A stretch of DNA of 64,000 bases from Bretschneidera sinensis. Taxonomy: Eukaryota > Streptophyta > Magnoliopsida > Brassicales > Akaniaceae. Positions 1-12,300 of this stretch are shown in pieces. The stretch is taken from positions 81,176,001-81,240,000 of the forward strand of contig CM043698.1 of assembly GCA_023935145.1 (NCBI GenBank). The letters run 5' to 3'. The notes beneath the pieces are model-generated. The model was not told where the DNA came from and made no database searches. It worked only from the letters and a program-made list of their open reading frames with translations. Made by a program: the position numbers and the translations under genes. Positions within the stretch are counted from its first letter, which is position 1. Every line of letters begins with the position of its first letter.

Positions 1-110
1 GATGAGGTTTGATTTTTATACTTCATGTATCCTGACAAAAATTCTCGAAATAATTGTTTGCATGTGGAAGGTACTGAAATTATGGATGTGAAATTATTTT
101 TTTATTATAG

Positions 111-1962
111 ACCCACAGATACGCGAAAGAAGTTCAAAGGAAAAAGGAGCAGTATGAACCCTATAACATTCTTCCATTGTATGCTGTTGGGGCTAAACCA
201 GCAATAATGGAACTTCCTGAGGTTGTATATACGCAGTCTATATAGTTTTGGTTATGCTTGTGCACAACAAAATAGTGTTTAAAATCTTTAATTTTGGTCA
301 TGGTTCTTTCCATGGAAATGTAGATCAAGGCGGCGTTTAGTGCTGTTCGTAATGTGCATAATCTCCCTCCACCCAGAGTTCATTTGGCATCAAATATCCC
401 ATATGACATGCATGAGGAGACGACGGAGTCTTTCAATGACATACTTGAATGGCTTGCTTCTGTTTTTGGGTTTCAGGTAACTTGTGCCTTCAATTCCTTT
501 TTGTCCATCTTTTTTTCATGTCTTTATCCTATGTGCCTTGGGTTATTGTTGGGAGGTAACTCAGTCCACTGTATTGGCTCTGGCTGCATCTTCTTTTAGT
601 CAATGAAAGGTCTTATAAATTTGAACTTTGGATCTCCTTTGGGTAAGGCTGTTCATACAACTGGGCAACAAGGCTTTTTTAATTGGAAAACAGGATACGT
701 ATCTATCTTAAAAATTTGAACAAATAATGGAAAGACAACCTGCAAAGAAGATTTTTTCTCGTGAAAAGTTCTAACATCTGAATTGAATTTTGTCACAAGT
801 GAAATATGTGTGTGTGTGTGTGTATATGTATTACTCTTTGATAGAAATGATGGAAAAGAACTGGTCAAAAGTTCTGTTTTTTTCAAAAGAAAAGTCAATG
901 GCATCTTTAAGTAACTTCTTCATAATTGAAATCTATGGAGACAAATGAAGCCTTGAAGTTTTCGTAGTTGACAAGTTTGAGAACATTTCCCATGCTATAA
1001 AGTGGAGAAACTGGTGTCCTGTCAGATGGTTTGTACCCATCATATTATGATTTGTAGAACACTTTCCTTGAACAGTTACAGGACTGTCATGCTACTTTTA
1101 TAGTCTTAATTAAAGGCATATACCTACATTGATATAACCTAATCAACTTCGGCATGTAAGATCAGGCTCCTGAAATATTTTTATTTTCGAGCGAGGCTTT
1201 AGCGATGATATCTTGCTTCAAATATGATTGCTACCTCCCTAAGAATCAATTTATCTGACTACCTAGTTTTATCTCATGTTTTTGGGGAGTCAAGAGAGGA
1301 AATGTAGCAAATCAGAGGGAGCACCTAATACTGCTGATTGCCAATATTGATGTAAGGAAGAGGAATCTTGAAGATTATTACCAGGTAAATTACGTTGCAA
1401 CAGGTTGCTAGAAATTTCTTGAACTGTATTCTGAGTTCTTGTTATCATACACTGAAGATTAACAAGAAGGTTATTGCAGCTGGATAGTAGCACCGTAAAA
1501 AAGTTGGTGGATGACATTTTCAAAAATTATCGCTCATGGTGTAAATATTTGCGCTGTAAATCTAATCTCAGGTATATTATCTTGTTTCTATCCAGATCGT
1601 AAATTAAAGCTTTGAAGTATCAAGTAAATTATAATTTCTATCTTACCTCACATTATAGCTTTTGCACTTAGATTTCACTTTTCGTGGGTGGATTATTTTT
1701 CACTTAACAGGATTCCCACAGCTTGTGATGAACAACAGCTACAGCTTATGTACATTGGACTTTATCTTCTTATATGGGGTGAAGCTTCAAATATTCGGTT
1801 CATGCCAGAATGCATTTGCTACATTTTTCATAATGTATGTTTTCTTGTAAAGCAGTATAAAAGATTTTAAAATTCTCTAATTGCATATCCACATTTGCTC
1901 CATCTGTTTCTTTGCAGTATTGAACTCTGTTTTCAAAGAGTATCAGAGCTGTTTCCATCATG

Positions 1963-1994
<32 letters not shown>

Positions 1995-3349
1995 GAGTTC
2001 TTGGAGTATACTTACCAATGTAGCTCATCTCTGCATCAATCAGATGATTCTTGTGACATTTTCTCGAGGAAAAACTGAGGAAGTAGAAATATTTAGTCAT
2101 GTATAAATTTGCACGTTAGTTGAACAGAAAGAGGACAGATATAACTACGATCTGTCACGTAAAGTATCATAAATTTTGTCTGACCTAGTCATGCTTGTGC
2201 GGTAACGACCTAGTTCACAATGTGAAATATGCTATATTGCTTGTCGTTTTAGTTTGTCTTTCCCTAATTGTAATAATACATTTTCTGAAGCTACACTGTA
2301 TAGTTGTGACGGTGACCCTCTAATTACAGACATGCACTCACACACTCACAAAGAAATGCACGATAATATTGTTAATGAACAAACATAAACTTTCAATAGT
2401 TGCTAAGTTCTTTTGCAGTTATAAATTATGGTAATTGTAGATATGTCTTATTGATTATAGAAATGACAAGTCATGATGAATAGATCAAGTAAAATTCACA
2501 TATGAATCTAACCAAATCTTGTTATACAATTAACACAAGTTCGAAGAAAAATGTGAGAGAAGAATATTATTGTGAATCTAATTAACAAGTTATCAAGGGG
2601 AAAATGTCATGAGACTAACAAGCCATGGAACTTAGTTAATCTCTTTGATCTGACAAATACAATAGTCTGCATCTCTCTTTATTTTGTCTTAATCAATGCT
2701 GATAAATCTTTGGAACTCCAGGCCTTGCGTTCAGGTCTCTTGCTTCTTGTCTGCTTGCACATTATAAAACATCATGGCTGCTACGTGGTTACTTCATTGT
2801 AATTTTTTTTAAATGTTTTTAATGTTTTACAGCTTCTGCATACTTGAGTAATCCTCATCTTGTTTTTCAATTATGCAAGATGGCAAATGAGGTCTATGGA
2901 ATATTATTTAGCAATGTGCACCCTGTCAGTGGAGACACATATGAAACAGCAGCACCTGATGGAGAGTCATTTTTAAGAAATGTTATAACCCCTATCTATC
3001 AGGTTTTACAAAAGGTAGTTATTATTTTAATCCATTACCCATATTATTTCTTCCTGCTCATAACTTACTGACTGCGAATTGAGTTTATTTGGTGAAAAAG
3101 GAAGCTAAGAGAAACAAAGGGGGAAAGGCAAGCCATTCAAAATGGAGAAATTATGATGATCTAAATGAGTACTTTTGGTAAGTTTATGGAAACTTGATCT
3201 TGTTTTATACTTAATCTGGATAATAAGTAGCTAAAAATTTTCCTTTCTTCTTTCTTTCAAGGTCTGAAAAGTGTTTTAAGCTAGGGTGGCCAATGGACTT
3301 TAAAGCAGATTTTTTTGTCAATTCTGATGAGATACCACTTCCAAATCAG
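111..3349 (+). CDS. CALS7: Callose synthase exons 1-8: N-terminal cytosolic part with FKS1_dom1
   Basis: These exons encode residues 1-290 of the visible protein. They start at [15 protein letters not shown] and include [20 protein letters not shown] in exon 1, a [15 protein letters not shown] stretch in exon 2 and [14 protein letters not shown] in exon 3. Exon 5 carries the FKS1_dom1 hallmark [20 protein letters not shown] (about residues 159-178). Exon 7 ends with [10 protein letters not shown], split across intron 7. In this enzyme class the region is cytosolic and thought to be regulatory. Introns 1-7 are short except intron 2 (477-1294) and intron 5 (1835-2879). All seven use GT-AG and all phases match. 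Confidence 0.92.
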
Positions 3350-6300
3350 GTAATATCTGTTATTTATTTGTTGGCCGGTAACAACATATTGCTTAGTTAT
3401 ATCTTTAGTTTTTATTTAGGGGTTTTATCATATATGCACTATGCACTTTCTCTCAAATATAAATCTGCATCTGCACTTTCAATTGCTACAATGTCCACCC
3501 CACACTTTACCATAATACCAAATAGCACCCCATCATCCATAATACTGTTAAAATTAACTTAATTCTACTGCACTTGTAGTACTTGCGAAACCTCATATGT
3601 GCTGCACATGCTCTTTAAGAGTGAAGAGTTCAAAGAAAAGCATACACTGTTAAATGAGGGTATTTTAATCTTTTTTGAAAGTCCGCTTTAAGTGACACAT
3701 GAACATGTTTGAGCTTTCACATGAGAATAAACTCATAGGCATTGAACCTATGAACAATTTTTATTGTAGATGATAAGGTGATATTGGATATTAGGGTAAA
3801 GTAAAGGGTGCAAATTGAACTTATAAAAGTAAGGGTGCAAATTGTAGTAATTGAAAATGTGGGATGCAAATTAATATTTCGGTCAAATTGCAGGGTGCAT
3901 GTATGATAAAACCCCTTTTATTAATAAGTTCAATATCTTTTGGTGTTCTATGGAAGAAATGTTCGTTTTTGGTTTTCAAAAATCATATATTGTTGCATTT
4001 CACTTACATATTTTATATTTCTCTTTCCATGCATCAAACATGAGTGTTATCTTAGAACCCTTGTGTCTCAATCACAAGAAGCAGTGGATAACCATACCTA
4101 ACATGTATGTGAAATTCGGCAAGTGCATGCGTAAAATGTTGAAAGTATAATTTATACTTTATCCCCTGAGATAGAAATCAACCCTTTAATATTTTGATGT
4201 TAACCAGGGGTATTTATGTAATTTTATAGTCAAGTCTTTTAGGTGTTTGGTTAAGAGCCTAGATGAAAAGGTGTGGGCAGGGGAGAAGAGGGGAGTTCTC
4301 ATTATGTTTCTTTAGGATTCACATTCTCCATCTTTTTCTTCTTGAGTTGGGAAAACTTTTCTTATTATAGTAAGACTTCTGTTTAGCCTACATTAGTGCA
4401 ATCTTGTAAAAGAAACTTAGCAAAGTTTATGAATAAATTTCTTTTGTGTTCTTTATTGGTGAGCTTCCATTGACAACTCTTCTAGATGTCTCTCAAGAGG
4501 ACTTAGTGCACTCCATTAAACTTTAAATTTCCTATCCTCAATATCCTATTAAACCCTAAAATAAATGAACATAAAGAACCCTTCAAACAACCCTTTCACT
4601 GTACACACATTTTGTTCCCGGGCGTTGTTCAAGTCCCTGGTTCAGCACTCGATGTCATAATTTCAAACCCTACTGCACTTCCCTTTTGCACTTAATTTGA
4701 AAGCCTTAAAACCCTAAATAACTCCCCAGTCATTCCCCTTTTGGCCCACCAATATTGATTATAGAACATCCTTAGTCTCTAGTTTAAGGGTTGTACTACT
4801 CACCCTAAGGTTAGGGCTGTTTCCATTTGATACGGTACTGCCACATCATAAAGATAATTTGATCACTTCAAGGGGATCAAACCTCGAATAAGGAAACTAT
4901 TGTTATTCCATCATAATAAGCTTTATACAACATCCACATCACATGTGTATAGGATGTTGGAAACCCTCCTTGTCTGAAATTGTATCCTAGATAAAATAGG
5001 GAATGAGAAGCTACAAGTTCCTAATATTTAATTAATATAAAATTCTAACAATTACTGAAATTGCGAGAGTGCATCTCTATTTTGCTGCTTTATGGTTTCC
5101 AAGGTGACACTTCACCCTTCAGGTTTAGATCCCTTAATTCCAAAAATAAATAATAGTGCATCTTGGGTGGAGGGGGTGCGTCAAAGTGTCACTTCATGAT
5201 TTATGGGTTGACAAAGTGAAAATGGACCAAACCATATGGGGCATTGCATGGTTATCCAAATTTAAAAAATGCACTCAAAATGCGATACAAGCAACTACTA
5301 GCTTAGGCTATATTGGACATTGTTCTTTCCCTAAGGATATAGTTCTTAAATGGTATTACAATTGTAGATATAATTTAGTGGCATGTCAAGGACTTCGGGA
5401 TTTATTATCTGATGAGATTAATTATATAATTGCGATACAGGCAACTACTACCTTAAGCTATATTGGACATCATTCTTTCTCTAAGGATATCATTGTTAAA
5501 TGGTATTACAATTGTAGATATAATTTAATGGCATGTCAAGGACTTTAGGATTTATTATCTGATGAGGTTAATTATATAAATGGCCACTATGCATAGGCTT
5601 ATGTTTTCACCTTGCCGCCCAATGGTCTGCAAAGTGGCAATTTATCCTTTCAAGATTTAATTGATTAGTTTTCCACCAAAATAAATAGCTTCTGCTGAAA
5701 CTATTGTAGAAATTTACAATAAAGTGGTAAACAAAATGCATGTTTGGAAGTCATACACTAAAGTACATGAAATTTGCCTTCTCTATTTTTTCCTTCACAA
5801 AGTTGTCTTTTCATGGGTTCAAACTTAATGCAATAATGCAAAAATCTCTAATGTGCGGTTTTTGCTATGGAATAAAGTTACAAAGTAAACCTCAAGCATG
5901 CTAACTGTTAGTTTTCAAAGCACGAGGCGGCAAGGTGAAAATAATTCTAACCAGAGAGGACAATGTATGATTTACCTATCTTGATAGGCATTTTAACACT
6001 TCAAGCACCTATTTGTTTTCTGTGAATGACTTCTATTGTTTGTCGACCCTTCAAGCATTCATATATAGTAGTAATTAATATATCAACATATAGATTATAG
6101 AAACTGAAGGTTTTAATTGGCAGAGTTGTGTTGTAACAATTACTTAAGAATATACTAGAAAAAGTGCCATTTCATGTCCAAATTGAACATTATAAGCAAG
6201 CCTCTAGTACGGATATATGCTTCCATTTCTGTTTGTCTTCTGTGTTTTGTGCATAATACTTTCCTCTTTTTGTGGTGCTGGCTTCTTATCTAAAAGTGCA

Positions 6301-9300
6301 TGTTCATTAACACTACCTACTCACAACTTTTGCAGTATTTGTTTTTGAAATAACCTTATTTATAGAGAACATCTCCTAGTACGTTTAGGAAAAGGATAAG
6401 CTTGTAGGAAATGGAAAATTATTGTAGAACTTTTCTAATTCTCTCTGAACAATAATTATTAGAACACTAAAACTTTATAAAAAAAAAGATTACCCTAAAA
6501 TAGTAAAAAATCTATAATTACAAAAACCAAATAAAAAAATTGAGTAGTGATATAAGTCAAATCCATGTTTTGTTCTGCATGATTATATCACAACGTCAGT
6601 TATTAGTAGTTATCAGTGGAATGTTGGGGTGTTAGGTTCAAATTCGGTAGGCATAAGCTAGCATTGAAGGGAGCCCTCTTTGTTTCATGTGAGGTTATGG
6701 AGGGAAAAGAATTGCAAGGAACTTGAGGGAGTTGAATCCTCTTTGCATTCTGTCAAATTGAGGTGTTTAATGACCTTGTATGAGTGGTTATAGCTCACAG
6801 CGAGTTTTGCGGGCTACAGATCGTTTGTAAATTTCTTGGAAGTGGTAACTACCTCTCATGAGCAGATGTTTTGTTGTCATTCTTAGCTGGCATTCTTTTA
6901 ATTTTTATGTTTGATTTTTTTTCTATTTTCTTTCTTTTCCTTATTCCTTTTCTGGGTGTATTTTTTGTTAATACTTTCTGTTAGAGTGCTAGGGTTTAAG
7001 GGTATTGATGTAATTTCATAATATTAAGTTCTCTATATATATGACTACTAACCCTAGGGTTAGTAACAAGTTTACTGCTTGCTATCTCTCTATTTCCTTT
7101 ATTTCTCGAAACCCTAATCACTGTTTAAACCCTAAACACAAACGTTAACATGGTATTAGAGCCCATGGTTTGGGACCCCGGTGGTACTTTTAGGTAAACC
7201 AAAGGAAAAAAAAAATATATATAAAGTTAGGTTTAGATTCTACTTTTAGTTTCTATTATATTTTTCCAACGAATTTCTCGGTGCACTTCAAGTGTTTTTC
7301 CTCTTCTCCAGCAACTTTTTCTTTGTCTCCGACAAGTTCAGTTTTCTTTTGTTCCGGTGAGATCGCGACATCGTGTTGCCAGTCATGAGTCTTTTGTTAT
7401 GTGTGGTGATGCTGCGTGAAGAAAAGAAAGTTTTTGGTTTTTGTTTATGTGTTGACTTGACCCGGATCCAAGTCAGATTTGCCCCTCGACCCAATCCAAC
7501 CGGTTTTGTGGATTCATCCCATATGAAGCATCTCGTTCCAGTCTGTTTTGTTGTCTTGTTGACCCCTAAGTGGAGGGTTTTGTTTGTCCGATGTCCTCGG
7601 ACCTTGTTCATGGATCGTGTTGATCCATTATCGTTAGGTGTTACCGACATGGTGACCTAACTATTGTCTTGGGCCTAATTGCCCTGAATTGTAATGAGTT
7701 TCGTTGTTATTTGGGTTTGAATTTATTTGTAACATATTGGATGAGTATCGTTGTAACAAGTTGGAGTATGTTCTAACTTGAGGGGGAGTGTTAGAATGTT
7801 AGAGTATTAGGGTTTAAGAGTATTGATGTAATTTCATAATATTAAGTTTTCTATATATATGACTACTAACCTTAGGGTTAGTAACAAGTTTACTGCTTAC
7901 TGTCTCTCTATTTCCTTTATTTCTCGAAACCCTAATCACTGTTTAAACCCTAAACACAAACGTTAACACTTTCCAATGTACATGGGTGCTTTCCCTTTAG
8001 CATTTCTAATGTATCTTTTTGTTATTTTAAGTATGTATATGTGTGCTCCTGCAAGTGTGTATCTGTATTAGAAAATTTTTGTCTTATGGATAGGATTCAC
8101 CAAATCTTCTACATTTCGGGGTTCTCTCATTTTCTTTTTCTAATTCTCTTTCCACCAGTTTCTTTTAAGGCCCTATCATGGTTGTTGTGAAGTTTTTTTC
8201 TAATCTAACCCATCCTTTTTATATAATAAATGGCCTCCTTGAATGTGCAGAAAGATAAAGAATTAGAATCAAAATACGAAAATTTTAAAATTTGTAAAAT
8301 ATTTCCAAAATTACCCTTTCAGAAGTGAGTGTAATTTTATTTTAATTTTGCAATGGGTAATATGGTAAAGTAATTATTGCTTTGACTTTATAATAATGGA
8401 CACTCATCTGTTATGGGATGTAGGAAGCAGTATTCTTTCCTTTTTTAAAGATCTAAGTTCCTATGTTTGCTTGCAGAGACCTAATCAAGTCACTTATGGG
8501 AAAAGGAAGCCTAAAACTAATTTTGTTGAAGTCCGCACATTTTGGCACCTGTTTAGAAGTTTCGACCGAATGTGGATGTTCTTTATATTGGCTTTCCAGG
8601 TAGTATTAGCGTTAGTGGTCTTACTCTGTTTTTGATCATTTTCTGAAAATTAATTGCATCTGCTAACTTTATGGTTTACAGGCAATGGTAATTGTCGCAT
8701 GGAATCCTTCTGGATCTCTTGCTGCCTTTTTTGATGAGGATGTTTTCAAAAGAGTATTGACCATTTTCATTACTTCAGCTTTTCTTAATTTTCTGCAAGG
8801 TACTGGTAAAATTCTTAATTATTTGACTTTCTTATTCCATATTATCATTTACTTACGGTGGCAGCAGTTGCACATCGACTTATTTGATATTTAATTCGGC
8901 GTGTTATAGACTGAGCGACTTTTTTGACACTCTGAAATTCTTTACAATCTATCATGCAGCAACTCTGGATATAATTCTTAGCTTCAGTGCCTGGAGGAGC
9001 TTGAAATTTACCCAGAGAGTGCGGTACATCCTGAAATTTGCAGTAGCAGCTATGTGGGCAGTGATTTTTCCAATTAGTTACTCTAAGTCAGTGCAGAATC
9101 CAACAGGAGTTGTAAAGTTCTTCAGTAGTTGGGCTGGGGATTGGCAGAACCAGACATTTTATAGTTATGCTGTTGGAATTTATCTGATGCCAAATATATT
9201 GGCTGCTTTAATATTCTTGCTTCCACCCTTGCGGAGAAGCATGGAGCGCTCAAACATGCGAATTTTCACTCTTATCATGTGGTGGGCTCAGGCAAGCATT

Positions 9301-12300
9301 GCTACTTGTAATTGTTATTGATGTGGATATGTTAAATATCCATTTTTTTTTTCTTGATCTGTATTCTTTATGTATTTTTTCCATGTTGCAGCCAAAACTA
9401 TATGTTGGAAGAGGCATGCATGAGAACATCTTCTCACTTCTTAAGTAAGAGAAAACAATATTTTTTTAGTCGTTACTGTTGTCATCATTCTTGTTGTTAT
9501 TTTCCTTTTTGATTTGCGTTTCTGAGGGGGGTGTTCCAGCAGTGTTTGCTAGTTTGTCAAGTCATGCATAAACGCTTTCATAGGAATATTACACTTGCTA
9601 CATTAATGCTGCTATAATTTGAATATGCCTCAACTCCATTAACAACACTGCATTTTGTGTACATAGGTATACACTCTTTTGGATCATGCTGCTAATCAGC
9701 AAGCTTGCTTTCAGCTACTATGTGGAGGTGATTTATCCTTATATGCTTACACTTATATTTCCTTCTCAGTTATTTAGATAACTGTGACTTCATGTTCATT
9801 GTGTATAGATACATGCATGAATAGTATATACGTGCAAATGTTGATTTTTAATGTGTTTGTGTGGGTATACATATTCCAGTTAAAAAAATCAGTTCAGTAT
9901 GTTAAATTCATCACATTGAGTTAATGAGATTTGAAGTTCAACCTTTGGGTAAAAGAGGTCTAACATGGCTTGTCATAATAGAATGTCTATTTTCTATTTC
10001 TTGTTAAGCACATCTAGTGCCACGAGATGTTATTTTGTGGTTCATCATTCACCTGGTAAAATTGTTATTATCATTAGTCAAAAGTCAATCTTTCTTCCTA
10101 ACTCAAAAAAAAAGTCTACCAATATAATGCTTTCTATTAAAGGTTATCAAACACTTCTTGCTTTCTACGGATGTATTGAAAAGGGTAGTTTGTCTCCTGG
10201 TGAAAACTCTAATATGAGGTTGCATCCTTCATTCTTATGTCCAAAACATTAACACTTGTACACCCTCTAAAACTTTGCACTGCTTTTCCTTACATGCCTA
10301 AGTCTGTCTCTTCTAACAGAAGTTTTTTCTTTACTAGGTGGCTTTTCAATTATTGAAAGCTTTTTTGTTTGACATCATTTAATCCTACTTGTAGGGTATA
10401 TGTACTAATGACATTGATGGACTCTTCCTTGACTACAAGTTTCATTGATATTGTACTCTTTTAACGTCTACAAATCATCCTTAATCTCTTACCAAAAGTT
10501 ATTCCAATGTCTACAAATCAACCTCATATTTATATCCATCTTTACTTGTATGCCTTTTAACCTTAAATACACCGTTCCTGTAAAAAAAATGTGTAAGTTT
10601 TGGGAGTTTCAGTGAAAACACAACCTTTAAATCAAGATAGCTAAAGATAATTTCTTACTATTGCAAATAGAAATGTTTTAAGCTTAAGGTTGTCATTCTC
10701 AACTGCACTCTTTCCTTCCTTTATTTGAGGAAAAATTGGCCGTCGTCCTCCTCATTTCGTCTTTGTCTCTCCTCCTCTCCTCTTCCTGACCTCTCTCTCT
10801 CTCTCTCTCTCTCTCTGTTGTGTCTGGACACTATGTTGTATGGGATTATCTATGTAGAAAAAGCATCCAAATATTACCTACTTTTTGGATATCAGACAGA
10901 CTTTAGATATGCATCTAAAGATGTGTTGTCTATGTGCCCATGTCATGCAAGCATCTGTTGCTTCCATGGCACCATATACTTTTGCATCTGCGTTTCGTAG
11001 AGGACAAAGTTTGCTTCTAATATACATTTTGGCTTCTATTCTCTCATGCACAATCCCTGATTGGGAATGCTTTAATGTGTTCCTTTCTAGGGTTTATGTC
11101 CAAGATAACTACAATCTTTATGTTGGCAGTCAACCTACCCCCACCTCTCCTTTACCTGGATTTGGATTGGCTATGCAAAAGATATAACATTCAAGCACAA
11201 TATAGATATAATTCTACGTCTACTTGAACTTAAGTCTCTATTAACAATGTTGGAAATCATCTCACAAGAATGCCAAGGTGATGATTCCCAAACACCAAAG
11301 TCTAGAATGACTTGTAATGAAATGAAACAGCAAATGAAAGCAAGAAAGAAAAGAACACAAGCAATTTGTTATCGAGGTTCGGCAATGTGCCTACGTCCCC
11401 GTGAGCTCCTCCGAGCTCTCTACACTATCTTATCAATGGAGTTCTTTACAAAATACAGCAACTCTCTCCAAGAAACCAAAGTTCTTGAAAAACCAAGAAG
11501 AGAAGAAAGAAAGTGATAGAACTATTACAAAAGCACTCTACCCACAATCTATACTACTTCTCTCTTTACAACCAACCTTTCTTTTGAGATCTCCAGCCTT
11601 TCTTTTGAGATCTATTCTAGTGCCTTTGTGTTTTGTGTCTTTGTCCTCTCACACAATTCTCTCATTCACATGTTCTGTCACACACACACACTTGTGTTTC
11701 TATCACATTACATTTACAAGTTGTCTTGTTGTTGTGTTGAGATTGAGTCTAGGTGACCCTTTTATATAGTGCACCGCTTCTTGAACCTATCTTGAAGTCA
11801 ATCTCCACCTTTATATCTTGAGGACTAATCAACCTTAGACTTTGATCAAGTCTAAGTGATCATGTGTGTTTTGTACATGTCTCACGAACTGAACTAAAAG
11901 CTGAACCAATGTGCATCAGTGTGCCTTCAGGCTGCGGCCTAGAACAGGGCGCGCTGCGGCCTGAAGCAGAGCACACTTGCTGCCCCTTCTGGGCCCCGCG
12001 TCCTGGGGGAGGCAGCGCCGCAACTTGCCTCTTCCTCCAGTACTCCTCCTTGCTGGGCGCAGCGGCTTGGACAAGGCTGGGCCGCGGCGCACACTGGTGT
12101 GCATTCCTCCTCACATCCGGAAGATACCTCACATTCCTCAGTAGCCTTGTGACTCTATCAAACATCCTCAACTGGATGTCTCCTATCCCCCTCACTTGGC
12201 AAGAAATATCATTCCCCAAAAAAACCTTTTAATCATTGGTTTCCTTGAAATTCTTAAACCAATCTCGGTGAGGGCACATGTGATGAGTGCACCCGGTATC

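Noticed and set aside
1881..2078. Small protein with poly-His run (and poly-Met on the other strand)
   Set aside because: It is an (ATC)n microsatellite inside intron 5 of the callose synthase gene, read in different frames.
7288..7660. Overlapping frames of 95-120 residues on both strands
   Set aside because: They lie in the internal region of the TRIM element and show no gag or pol motif.
9292..9307. Alternative GT donor 16 bases downstream for exon 11
   Set aside because: It would add 16 bases and break the frame into exon 12, and the extra residues are absent from the family.
11864..12232. Open frames on both strands in the GC-rich block near 12000 and its copy near 14400
   Set aside because: Both lie in the copia LTR; openness comes from high GC content, and no domain is recognisable.
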